From Stictocephala bisonia (taxonomy: Eukaryota; Arthropoda; Insecta; Hemiptera; Membracidae), in contig JAQJVL010000287.1 in NCBI GenBank assembly GCA_035578905.1, forward strand, positions 1,092,501-1,156,500: a stretch of 64,000 bases of DNA, read 5' to 3'. The notes beneath the pieces are model-generated. The model had not been told where the DNA came from. It searched no databases and worked only from the letters and a program-made list of their open reading frames with translations. Each line of letters opens with the position of its first letter. Within the stretch, counting starts at the first letter, position 1. The position numbers and the translations under genes were made by a program. Shown in pieces: positions 42,701 through 54,676 of this stretch.

Positions 42701-43559
42701 ACTAAAAACCAATGCGGCTGTAATGAGTTCATCGCCGGCGGGTGTCAAAGAGGGGAACAACATTTAATGATTCTTCAACGGTTTTAACCCCTTCAGAAAA
42801 AATAAAATTTACTGTTCCCGGGCAGCTTTATCCATATAAAAACCCGGGAAACCCGGGGAAACCCGGGGGCCCGGGTTTAAAAGGATTTACTGCATTTAGC
42901 CTATTTCAAACACGATTATTTCAGTTGCTTTTGTTTTACAGCTGAAGATTAAACTCTTAATGCATCAATAGGATAATCTCAAATATACAAATACCCGGCC
43001 GCTTCGCCCGTCTTTTATTTGGGTTTTATTTTTACTATAGAAATTTAAGCAAGCTTTTTTTTTACCTTTATTTTTCCCCTATTTTTTTAAATTATTTGAT
43101 TTAATATCCCAAATTAAAAAAAAAGTGATATGTATAATTTACTACTGTACTATTTTTAAATTTTTAAAAATTTAGCCCGCCACATTTTTACTCAAAAAGT
43201 TTTGCTTTTTTAAACAAAAAAATGAATCAAATTTTAAAAAGCTCTTTAAGAATACCATGGGCATTTTTGGGAAACTAGTGGAACAGAGTCCTGGGGGTCG
43301 GAGAGGGAAAAACCTTTTCCCAAAAGAGCCCCTAGGGGGCCCCGATAAACCCTTTTTAAACAAATATCAAGTCAATTTGGGCAAATAGTTTTTGGGGAAA
43401 AAAGAGATGGTTTTGGGAAATTGTTTTTAAAAATATATAGATATTTTTTTTCTTGTAAAATTTATTAAAAATTTGATTTTTCTAAAAAAATCTGGAAAAT
43501 TTACCCTTTTGAGGCCGTAAAACTAAGGCAATTGACTCTAAAAAAAAAAGAATTTTCAG

Positions 43560-44420
43560 GGTTCCCCACCATGTTTAGCCCGGTCCGATGAACCGGGGTT
43601 TTTTAAATTTTTTAAAATTTTAAAATTTAAAAATTTTTCCGGGTTGGGAAAACAGTTTGTTCTCTTTTCATAAAAAAATTTTAAAGTCTAGAAAAATATT
43701 TTAAGTTTATTATAGAGGGCCAAAATTACCCGTTTGTTGAGTGAATGAGTTTAAAAATTGGGATTCCCGCATATTTTTCCAAAATCCTGTGAACTGGCTT
43801 TTGAATTTGGGGCAAAATTAAAATTTTAAAATTTTTTCCCAAATTTAAAAACAGTTAGTTCTCTTTGATAAAAAAAGGGTTTTAAAATCTAGGGGGAAAT
43901 CTTTTAAACCTACTTTTTTGAGGGCACAAAGTACTATATTTGACACTGAATCAATTTAAAAAATTGTGTTTCTCGGGCCCTGGTTTGGGGCATGGGCCTA
44001 TAATCTGGCTATGCTGCTTTAAAAAATTTTTAAAATTGGGTTTAAATTTTCCCATTGAAAACAGTTTGTTCTCCCAGATAACAAAGTTTATGACTTGAAA
44101 AATTTTTAAGTCTTTCTTTTAGGGGGACGGCCAAAAATAAAGGGTTTAAATTTTTTCCTGAAAACAGTAAAAAATTTTTGTTTTCTAGCCATGTTTTTGC
44201 ATGTTTTATGCCCTGGCTATTCATGTGTTCATATTTTAAAATTTTTATATTTTTCCCCTTGGAAAACGTATGTTCTTCTAGATAACAAAATTTCAAAAGT
44301 CTAGAAAAATATGGGAAAGGGTTTTCTTAGAGGCCCTAAATTAAACAAATTTTATTTACCGAAAAAATTTAAAATCTGCTCTAAGGTTAGGAGGTTTTGG
44401 TTTGAGCAAAAAGTTTTGGC
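43560..44420. repeat. diverged tandem repeat, about 200-bp unit
   Basis: A landmark of the form AAAACAG.TTGTTCTC..GATAA followed by AGTCTAGAAAAAT recurs near 43653, 43851, 44060 and 44261, so the spacing is about 200 bp. Unit boundaries are blurred by the poor sequence of this region. Confidence 0.5.
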
Positions 44421-45149
44421 CCAAAATTGTAAATCATCTCAAATCGGGACAGAAAATGGTTTTTTTGTTTTTTCTGTAGAACCCTTCTTTTTTGCTGTTA
44501 AAAGTCCCAAATACCCAAATTTAAAAAAAACGCTGTTTTTTGGGATTAAAGGGCCCGGGCCCTCTTTTGATTTACTACGAATTTTTTAAAAACCCCTTTT
44601 TTATTGAAACCCCCAAAAAAAAAAAAAATTTAAAAAATTTGACTCTACAAAATTTTTTAGTTTTCGTTAAAGGGTTAGTACTTTTTTTGTTACAGCGTTG
44701 GTGAATGGGTCAGTGGGGATTTGTCTTTTATAAAATATAGAAAAAGCCCTTTTACAAATTTTAAATTTTAAATTTTTGTTTTTGTTTGTTTACAATAAAT
44801 AAAGTAGTGTTACCTTTATGTTTCCAGCTTTTTTAATTTATGAAAGGGGCCCAGCTGAAATTAAAAATTTTTTTGATTTTTTTGAAAATTTAATAATTTG
44901 AATATATAAAGTAACCAATTTTTCAACTCTATCTCAACTTCACTATAGATAAACATGTTTATTTATTTTTAAAAAAAAAGTTTTTATTTTAAATTACGAA
45001 ATCCAAAACCCCCCGTTATTCTTATGAAAAAAGGGAAAATTTTTAGGGGCTGTTTTTTTACCCCTTAGGGAAAGAAAGTTCGAAAAATCCTTTTTCCCAG
45101 TGGGGGCCCCTTCCTTCTAAAGCTAACTTCCCTTTTAAAAATTTTTTGT

Positions 45150-45240
45150 TTAAATCCGTTAGGTGGTTTTTGAGATTTCGTGATGAGTGAGTGAGCCTGT
45201 CAGTGGTATTTGGGTTTTATATTGTATATATATATATATA
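45150..45240 (+). repeat. RTE-like LINE 3' tail signature
   Basis: TTTTTGAGATTTCGTGATGA, then GTGAGTGAGCCTGTCAGTGG, a TTTTATATTG stretch and a run of TATATATA. Insect RTE-type LINEs commonly end with a GATGAGTGAGTGAGTCAGTG-like block followed by a TTTTATATATATAGAT tail. A similar but poorer block is near 44697-44740. No RTE coding sequence is readable next to it. Confidence 0.4.
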
Positions 45241-47289
45241 GATTTGTAGTCAAAAGTCACATGCCAAGGCCAAGGTGTATTGAGCACAGTGAGCGTCGGG
45301 ATGGCACGCAAAGCGTGCAGAGGTGTCCCCTAGTACAACTATAACCACTTTCAGTACACTAAACTGAAAATGTAATACCATGGTAACCGATTTGTTGGTA
45401 AATTCACCAAAAGTTTTTTATAAACACTAGAGAAAATTTTTAGGGAAGCACCTTAAAAAATTTACCCCTAAATCAAACCCAAACAAAAAAAAAATTTAAA
45501 AGTGGAATAGTATAAACAGCATTTAAAAAAAAGAAAAAATCACTTTAATTTTTCACAATTTTTTTTTTAAACCCTTCTCATAGTTACAAACATGAAAAAT
45601 TTTCAAATTTCCTATCTTAAAAATTGTATCAATTTTTAAAACTTACCCCATATGAAAAAATTACTGAACACTTGTTTAGAATGATTTTATAATGTTAACT
45701 TATATTTATTTTACAACTAATAATTACTTTAGTGTCTTAAGTATTCTTTAGTTTTAAAACCAATGCACATAGACCGAAAATAACAATACTTTGTGTTTTT
45801 TTTTTACGTTCAATTTCATCTTCTTCCAGTCGTCAGAGCAACAAACAAATAACATTCGATTCATAAACTATTTACGACTCCGTCGATGTATAATTCATTG
45901 TGGTTCGTTTTAAAAAAGTTTTTCTATGTTTAAAGATCTAGTAACCGGGTGACAAGTTGGAAGGGGGTTTTAGCTGGGAAAAGGTGTTTTAAATGGGACT
46001 TTTTTTCGGCAAAAAAATCAACCGACAGCCAGTGAGAGAGTTAATGCGGTCAGACTGAAAGTATACAAATATAAAAAAATGTATAACAAATTTTGTTGTA
46101 AAAGTTAGAAAACATTTCAGTAAAAAAATCATTTTTTGTATAGTAGCCCACCCAACCCATATGAGATAATTCAAAATAATTAGGACCAAATCCATTTAGG
46201 ATTACAATTTTTTTGACTAAGTAAATTTTCTTAAAGCACTCTTTAAATTTAAAAAAATAGTGTATAAAATTTAGTACACACTGTATCTTAACACATAATA
46301 AGAGCATAGCATAATAAGAAAGGTAGATCAAGCATCCTGGAAAAGAAGAAGAAAATTTTAAGTGAAAGGGAAAATTTTTAGACTGTAATTATTTTACAGT
46401 GTGCCACTTAAAGGGGTGTTTGCTCAGTTCCCCTTTAACAAGCAGACTGATATTATGAACATAGTCATGCCATTCTCTTGCTTCCTATATGAAGTTCAAT
46501 AATTTATTCAAAATTTTGGCCCACATTTTAAAAAACCTTTTAAAAAATCAAGTGAGAGTTTAGAGGAAAAGGGCGGAAACAGCAAAAAATGGGGGGGGTC
46601 TTTCACCGACATTAATGCTGAATTTGGGTCACGCCCCTATGCTTTCATTGAGCAAAAAAAAAACATGCGTTTACCATATTTTTAAGGATTTGAATAATTT
46701 TTTTTTTGGAAAAAACTTTTTTAGAAAAAAGAAAACTTAAATAAATTTTAAAAATGACAAACCAAATTTTTAAAGAAGAAAGGGTTCCCTTGGGTTTTTT
46801 AAATTAAATTTAAAGTTTTTAGTAAAAAAAAACTGCTGATATTGTTTTAAAATTGAGATATTTTTCAGATTAATTTGGAAAATTTGGGGCTGTACTTCTT
46901 AAATTTTTTTTTAATTAAGTAAAATTTTTACTTTATTTGCCTAATTTTGTTTAAACATTAAATGTTTTCCAATTTTTTCAAGTGCCAATTTTAAGCGAAA
47001 AACAGGGATAAATCCATCCAAGCTTCTTTCTTTCCCCTTTTCAAAACCCCTTTAAAATAAATTTTAAAAAGCCTTCTCTAAATTGGGCCCATGATTAAAA
47101 TGTTTTTAAAATTAGGGTTTGTAGATACCCAACTGACATGATAACGCGATATGCATTTGAATGAAAATAGGTGGTAACATTTCAATCAGTCGAGAACAAG
47201 TATTATGCAGGCTTTGAATATTTTATTTTATTTTTTACAAATGTAAATTAAAAAACTTAAAATTTTTGCTTTTATTACAATAACAAATC

Positions 47290-48000
47290 CCCTTTTTTAA
47301 ACACTAAAAATTTGATTGGGTTTAAAAAAATCTTTTCCCAAACCCTTTTAGGTAGTCATGGCATATATTGTATCAATTATTTACAAAAGGATACAAGTGA
47401 TATAGAATCTAAGCATGTAAGGAAAATTATGAAAACTGTGCTTAGGTTACAATTATAGTAAGGTAAAAGGGGCCCTTTTAAATTGTGTTAAAATTTATTT
47501 AAAAAGAAATTTTTTTTAAAAAAACAACTTTTAAAAACCTGTTTTTTATAGTTAATAATTTGTTCTTTGTTACCTTGACTACAAATGTGTACTCAAGAAT
47601 ATTAATATTATAATAAACAGCACCACAATAACAAGTCATTTCTAACACTAAAAATTTTGTTTGGGTTTAAAAAAATCTTGTTTCCCAAACCCTTTTAGGT
47701 TTTGCATGGCAATATTGTACAAATTTTTTACAAAAAGGATACAAAATTTTATTTTGAAACTAAGCATGTAAGGAAAAATTTTGAAAAAATGTGCTTAGGT
47801 TAAATTATAGTAGCCTTTTAAAGGGAAAAAAAAACAAATTGTGTAAAAAAGATAAAGAGAAAAACCAACAACTTTTAAACCCAAAAACTTTTAATAACCT
47901 TTTTATATAGTTTTAATTTTAAATTTTTTCTTTGGGTTTCCCCTTTACTACAAATGTGTACTCAAGAATATTAAATTTTTTTAAAAAACCCGCACCAAAA
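47290..48000. repeat. tandem duplication with one degraded-looking copy
   Basis: Landmarks recur in the same order 344 to 369 bp apart: ACACTAAAAATTT (47300 and 47644), AAGCATGTAAGGAAAA (47411 and 47762), and ACAAATGTGTACTCAAGAAT (47581 and 47950). The widening offset comes from extra homopolymer bases in the second copy. Confidence 0.7.
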
Positions 48001-51000
48001 TAGTCCCATGGGCATTTTAGGCGTTGTTGCCCCTATCATTTTTAGAACTACCCTACCAAAATAAAACAAGTTTGCATTTTATTTAAAAAATGTCAATTTT
48101 ATTGGTATTTTGGGTTTTCCAAAAAAACTGTATGAAAAATATTTAAAGAACTCTTAAAATGGGGAAAAATTTAATTTTGATATTTATTAATTCACAAAGT
48201 TTTTGTACAGATTTATGTTGATGTAAATTTTTTTTTTTGTAGAAAAATACTATAAAAAATGTTTAAAAAGTGAAAAAAGCTGCTTTTTATCCGTAATTTT
48301 CTTATTAAATGCTTCCATTCAAAAGTTCTTAAGCCCCCTACACACGGTTAGTTTTGAACTAATTTTGGCCTACTATAGGCCATATAAATTATCTTCGGGA
48401 TATTTCTTTTTTAAAAAATTTGTTGCCCTCTTTTTCCCCTGCTGGGCATTTAGGGTTTTTGACGAAATGTTTATTTTGGTCATGTTTCCCCCCCCGAAAA
48501 AACAAAATTCGCTCCCGGAAGAAGCCTTTCCCGCAGTAGATTTCCCGCGTGTGCGTTTTTTAGTGAAACCCCCTTTTCCCGTTTTTTTTTAAAAACCCCC
48601 ATTCATTTTTGAGTCTTGCCAAATGTATTTATATGGTTTTGGGGTAAACCAGGTTTATCTAAATTTTATTATAGGCCTTGTTTCATTTGTTCTTAAAAAA
48701 AAAAAAATTTCTTTTTTTTAGAAAATTTGCTCTACGAGCTGCATTTCGTGACGCTCCATTAAGAAATTTTATGGCCATCATTCGAATTTTTAAATTTTAA
48801 AAACCCGTGATTTTAAATTTTTTGATTACAGAATCTTCGATCCAGTGTAAATTTATTTTGTGCTCTAATTCAGTTAATATTTTTTTGGAGTGGGGGGAAA
48901 ATCACCCCCTGTCATAACTTTTGAAACTGTTTCCCCTGTACAATTGTCAAAAACATTTTAAATTTCGTTTTTTCCCACTTTCTCATTTGTAGCGTTTTCC
49001 CAGGGGTCAAAATCCCTATTCTTTTTCACTGCCCAAATGGAAATTTTTGGTTTTTAAATTTTGTTTTTTCAGATAAAACCGCAGCCTTGGTGTTTAAATT
49101 TTTTATTTTTTAAAAAGTTTATGGTTTTTTTGTTTTTTTAGGATTTTTTTCTGCCCAAAAATTTTTAAAAATTTTAAATTTCATTACCCAAATTTAAATT
49201 TTTTCTTTGTTTATAAATTTTCTTTTTTTCCTTTAAAGGAGCATAAAATGAATAGAGGTTGTTTTCCGTTTTTTGCCCATGGTTTTATCGTTTTTTTGTT
49301 GATTCCCTTTTCTAATACAAATTTTCCCAAAAAATAAATAAAAAAATTTAAATTTTTTTTTAAAAAAATTTTTCAAAATATTAATTTAAAATAAATATTT
49401 AAAAACAATAACGAAAATAAACATAAATTTCTTCCACTTAAAAAATACAAACCAAAAAATGTACATTTGTTTTAAAATAAAAAATTATAAAAGTTTGTTT
49501 TCTGCAACAGAAAGTTTTTGACAAAAATTTTTAAAATTTTCAAGTATTTACATCTGGGCAACATTTGGGGCAAAAAGTGAGGAGGGGAGCTTCACATGAA
49601 AAAAAAGGCATTTGGATTCTTGGTGCGGTTTAAATCATTTTTAATTTTTTAATAAAAAAAGCATTATTGAAAAAATTTTGATTACATTTAAAACAAATTT
49701 TCCCCAACCCCCCTTTAAATTTTGGGGAAATTCCGGCCTTGATGGGAAAAATTTTGGACTTCTCACTAAAACATAAGCGCCTTAATTTAATCCCCCCGCA
49801 AACATCCCCTTTAGATGAGCCCTAAGGGGGGTTTAAAAATTTGGGTTTTTACTTCCCCCCCTCAGGGTTTTATGTCTAACATCAATGGGCTTGGTTCCGG
49901 CTTGTTTTTGTCCATTTAAAGCAAACTTTTGCCCCCTTTTTGTCCTCGTATTATTGTGGCACTTTCCCCCCGCCCACGGTTTTCGTCGTGAGATATTTTT
50001 TGTGTTGCTCTAGCGCCATCGTTTGTTTGAGCGCAAATTTCCCCGCCTGCCCGGGGTTACTTTTTGTATTTTGCCAGCCCGGTTTTTTACGGGATTTGTT
50101 TCACACTTAAATTTTTACCGTTTTGAAAAAAATTTAAAGTTAAATTTAATTATATAACGAAAAATTTTTTTTTTTTTTTTCACTCAGACGGGTGTTTTTG
50201 GGAGACTAAACAAGGGGTTTTTGCCAAGGAAGTTGCCCTGTCTTTCTCCATTCCCGTTTGGTTTTTGGGTTTTTTGGGGAGTAAAAAATTTTTTTGGTTG
50301 GGGAGGGGGGTGGGGGGCTTTTGGGGGGGGTTTTGGGCATTTTTTTTTCCCTTGGGATGAAATCAGGGGGGTTGGGGGTTTTCGGGGGTTGTTTTTGGGT
50401 GAATTAGATGACCGGATAATTTTAGTGTCAACAGTTTAAAATTTTTCTGCTTGAAAATGTTTGGAAAAAAAAATTTTTGGGGTTTTTTGTTTTTTTTTTT
50501 TTGAAATTTCGTATTTTGCGGGGGTTTTGCACTGTTTTTATTTTAAATTTAAAATGATTTTCTCCCTTGGGAGTGCTTTTTTTTCGGGGGGTGGGGGGTT
50601 TATGTCGGTTAACGGTAAGTGTTTGGCCTTAATGTATGTTTTGGTATTTTAGGGGTTTTTTTTTGAAAAATTTTTTTTGGGGGTTTTTCCTAAGGGGGGG
50701 GTTTTAAATTTTTAACCTGGGGGGGGGGTTTTGGAACTTTTGGGGGGGACTTGTAAAAATTGGGGGGTTCTTTTTGGGTGGTTTGGGGGGGGTTTTAAAT
50801 GGGGAAAATTTTGGTGTTTGGGGAATTTTTGGGTTAACTTTTCCGGGGGTTTTCTTCATGGAAATTTTTGGGAAAATTGGGGAATTTTAAAAATTTTTAA
50901 TTTTTTAAACTTTGGTGGCTAATTTTTGGGGGGGCTTTTTTTTGGGGGGGGTTTTTTGGGGGGGAAAAATTTTTTTGATTTTTTTAAATTTTTGGGGGAA

Positions 51001-52440
51001 AAAAAATCGGCCCGGGGGGGTTTTTGGTTTTCTGGGCGGGTTTTAGGGTTTTGGTTTTATTGGGTTTCCGGGGGTATTTTTATTTAGGCGGGGGGGTTTT
51101 TTAAAAAAAAATTTGTTTTATTAAAACAAATTTTTTTTTTACTTGTGGGGGCGGGTTTTGGGGCCAGATCCCATTTTTATTTGGGGGTTTTTCTTTAAAG
51201 GCTAAAAGGTTTTTTGGCCCTGTTGGGGGTTTCCTTTTTGAAAAAAAAATTTTTAATTTGGCTTAGGCCTTTTTTAAAAAAAAAATTTGAAAAATTTTGA
51301 AAAAAAGCTTAAGCCTAACCTAAAAAACCCTTTTTATTAAGGGGTTTTAAAAAAAAAATTGGGTTTTTGAAATTTTGGCCCTGTTGTAACTTTTTTTATT
51401 TTAAAATTTTTTTCCCTTTATTTAATTTTTTCCTTTTAAAGGGGGGGAGCACAAATTTTTTAAAATTCCTTTCCCTTTCTTTGGGGTTAAAATTTTTGGG
51501 GGGGGTGCCATTGTTAAAATTTTGGCTTTTATAAAAAGTAAACCATTAATTTTTGGGAATTTAAAAAACCGAATTGGAAAGAAAAAAACTTTAAATTTTT
51601 TTTATTTTTAAAAGAACCCCTTTTGATTTTTTTTAAAATTTTCAAATTTTTTTTATTAGGGGGAACATTTCCCCATCTTGCCCTAAAAAAGTTTTCAGTA
51701 CCCTTTTGTTATCCTTTTTTTGGGGTGTGATTCCCCTTTTTTTTGGGTTTTAGGGTTTTGGGTAGTTCACCGTCCTTCTTTTGGTTTCTTTTAAAAGAAA
51801 AAAGCTTAATCCCTTTCGTTTTTTGAAATGGGCACTCAAGGCAACGTTTCTCTACCCTGAGATCATTTATAATTCTATTAAAATGGGTACTTTTTAAAAC
51901 CCCTTTTTAAACGAAAAGCTTTTTGCATTTTTTCACGGGAAATTTGGTTTTTCCCAAAAATTTTTTTTTCGTTTAAGCCAAAATTTTGTTGCAATTTTTT
52001 TAAAAATTATCTGGTTTTGGGCTTTTTTTTCTGTCAATAAAAACCCCCCAAAAAACTTAATTTTGAGTGAACTGAACTTACACTTACAAAAGTGGTCCGT
52101 GGTTTAAGGGAAAAACTTAAAATGTTCCAAAAAAAAAAATAATCCCAAAGCAGGGCTATTCATTTGACCCTGAAAATTTTTTCCCGCTTAAAGGCCCCCT
52201 ATTTTTGTATTTAGCATGCCAAACAGCAGATAAACATTCAAAGTTCCCCTAAAATACGGGGTAGTTCCCGTTTCAAAAAATTTACGAGATAATCCCCCCC
52301 CCCCCCCCCAAAATTTTTTATTTTTGTATGATTACATAAAAGCGCATGAGATGTTTATCTTTTTTAAAACACTGTTAATTTAAAATTTAAATTAAAATTT
52401 AAAAATGGAAAAATTTGAGTTGGGAAATTTTTATAAATTT

Positions 52441-53129
52441 TAAACTTTTTTAAAATTATAACACTTAAATGAACTGTCTCGCAACTAATTGGCTTTTGAA
52501 AATAACGGATCAAGCGCCAAAAACATTATTTTGAGTTAACAAGAAAAACAATATTTATAGGCTCAAATAATTACACAATATTTATTTATACACAGTTTTT
52601 GTATAAATATGGTTCACATTATAAAAAACATTAAAAAGTTTTTTTTTTCTTCACTCGCCAGTTCACATGGGCCTACACGTTTACAAGTTCTATGTCACGT
52701 TACACTTCACTTAAGTAAATGATGGGCTAAGTGGCACTGGACTTAACTCGTTGTTTTCATAACTTTCTGTTATATAACATATAAGGAATAAAGAACTAGT
52801 GGTTATTTATAAAAATATCAATTATATATTTTATATTTGTTATAAAAAATATTGTTATAAACATTTTGGATATAAAAATTTTGATAGTTTACTAAATCCT
52901 CATAGAATGCTTTATTCTCATTTATCAAAAAAGGAATCATTGCCTTCAAGTCATTCTTTTTAGCTTCAGAAAGACTATTCTTACATTGAATTTGTCTAGG
53001 TTGAAAGTTGTTTAAATTTTTCCGGGTTTTTCCCTTTTTAAAAACCCTTTTATTAGCTCCAAAAATTTCCAGTTTTTTTTTAAACTTGTTTTTTTGTATC
53101 ACGCCAGGGTTGGCATTACTCAAACGACA
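52441..53129. other. AT-rich DNA with one unidentified minus open frame
   Basis: The minus frame 52818-53135 (105 codons) is lysine- and asparagine-rich and includes SLSEAKKNDLKAMIPFLINE and NKAFYEDL. I cannot assign it to a family. It partly overlaps the inverted repeat that begins at about 53130. It may be a relic of an element protein. Confidence 0.3.
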
Positions 53130-53266
53130 AGACACCTACCAAGCTCAATAACCCTACCTATCCATTAGAAAGACTCTCCTACCCACTTAGCCAACACACA
53201 GCTATCTTTACAGACCAACTACCCTCCCAACACATAATATTATTGAAAGATCACATAATTAAAAAA

Positions 53267-53342
53267 ATACAACACACACGCACACGCACACGCACACGCA
53301 CACGCACACGCACACGCGCACGCGCACGCGCACGCGCGCGCA

Positions 53343-53405
<63 letters not shown>
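53267..53405. repeat. (CACACG)n / (CGCG)n / (CA)n microsatellite
   Basis: Almost perfect purine-pyrimidine alternation for about 139 bp, changing from CACACG units to CGCGCACGCG and then pure CA. Open frames through it are artefacts of the repeat. Confidence 0.95.
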
Positions 53406-53410
<5 letters not shown>

Positions 53411-53606
53411 CTAAATACAAGATTTTTGACTAACCTCCCACCTAGTAAACACAATGTACCTCTGATATATCACCTAAATCTCCATTGCATTTGACCTTTG
53501 ATTGTCCACCTACCTATCCATAAGGCACAGTGTACAAAGACCCCTACCAAGCTCCATAACCCTTCCTATTCAATAGTAAGACTCTCCTACCCATTTACCC
53601 AACACA

Positions 53607-53607
<1 letters not shown>

Positions 53608-53674
<67 letters not shown>

Positions 53675-53678
53675 TGTG

Positions 53679-53713
<35 letters not shown>

Positions 53714-53828
53714 CGTGGTGCGCGTGTGTGCGTGCGTGCGTTGCGTGCGTGCGGTGCGTGCGTGCGTGCGTGCGTGCGTGTGTGGTGTGTGTGTGTGTGT
53801 GTGTGTGGGTGTGTGTGTGTGTGTGTGT

Positions 53829-53888
<60 letters not shown>

Positions 53889-53893
53889 TGTGT
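53608..53893. repeat. (GT)n array with a GC-rich centre
   Basis: About 285 bp of GT with a central segment of GCGCGCGTGCGTGG-type units (53706-53780) and occasional GGTG breaks. It is a second Z-DNA-prone tract with the strand sense opposite to 53267-53405. Confidence 0.95.
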
Positions 53894-54240
53894 TGTATTT
53901 TAATTATGTGATATTTCAATAATATTATGTGTTGGGAGGGTAGTTGGTCTGTAATGATAGCTGTGTGTTGGCTAAGTGGGTAGGAGAGTCTTTCTAATGG
54001 ATACGTAGGGTTATGGAGCTTGGTAGGTGTCTTGTACATGTGTGTTGGATAGGTGGAATGACAAATAAAGCTTTATGTAGGTTGTCTATTAGGTGGTAAG
54101 TCTTATATGTTACGTAGGTTGTCTGTCATAATATTATATGTTGGGAGGGTAGTTGGTATATAAAGATAACTGTGTGTTGGGTAAATGGGTAGGAGAGTCT
54201 TACTACTGAATAGGAAGGGTTTGGAGACTACTATGTTGGT

Positions 54241-54674
54241 AGTTCTTGCTTGATCTGAGACATTTCCAACAATTATAATTTTTATGTAAAGTTTTCTGAA
54301 ATCCGTATGTATTTTGATTTTTTCTTACTTTTGATGTACGATCTCTCATTATTACACATAAGATCGATGTAATGTGTTAGCATGTATAAATTATGGAATT
54401 TACAACAAAACAAATAGATAAAACTTTGTTAAAATTAAGTTTACTCGTAATAATTTAAATATAAAGCCCAAATTATTGAAAAAGGTTCTATGTATTACGT
54501 ATGATAAATGATAATAACAAGAATATCAATTGATTTTACTGAATAAAACGTAGTGTGTAAATAAATTATTATTGCTCTCTTTTTTTAATTGTATTCAAGT
54601 TTAAATCGGTTTTGGTTCGTCCTGAGAATTGACGGATTCTAGTTAAGGACAGAACATCCATAATGCTGAAGACA
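54241..54674. other. AT-rich DNA, nothing recognised
   Basis: No frame, repeat or element end until the TIR at 54677. Confidence 0.5.
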
Positions 54675-54676
54675 TA

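Larger units (their letters stand above)
40380..52440. other. homopolymer-dominated block, probably corrupted consensus
   Basis: For about 12 kb most of the sequence is made of runs of one base (for example GGGGGGTTTT, AAAATTTTTAAAA, CCCGGGAAACCCGGGG near 42840, and long G/T blocks at 50.2-51.1 kb). Short islands of ordinary complexity lie between them (42290-42540, 45160-45400, 45660-46500, 47110-47240). Open frames here, such as 48365-48592, 50221-50439 and 50731-50922, are composition artefacts and are not annotated. A duplicated stretch at 47.3-48.0 kb shows one copy ordinary and one smeared into homopolymers, which argues for sequencing or consensus error. Real genes, including the missing UBC12 exon, could be hidden. 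Confidence 0.75.
53130..54240. repeat. nested inverted repeats around dinucleotide arrays
   Basis: One unit (CCTACCAAGCTC.ATAACCC, then AGACTCTCCTACCCA, CCAACACACAG) occurs four times. It is forward at about 53136-53210 and 53546-53607, and inverted at about 53955-54035 and 54165-54240. The outer part of the first and third copies extends to TAGTTGGTCTGT/ACAGACCAACTA and CACATAATTAAAA/TTTTAATTATGTG, giving arms of about 150 bp. The AC and GT arrays lie between them, so the whole is a large imperfect palindrome. Confidence 0.8.

Noticed and set aside
48365..50922. Open frames rich in F, G and W such as 48365-48592, 50221-50439 and 50731-50922
   Set aside because: They are by-products of G/T homopolymer blocks in a region that looks like bad consensus.
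53243..54039. Several open frames over 60-150 codons coding TRTR..., VCVC... or HTHT... proteins
   Set aside because: They are read-throughs of CA/GT/CG dinucleotide arrays, which lack stops in most frames. There is no independent coding evidence.
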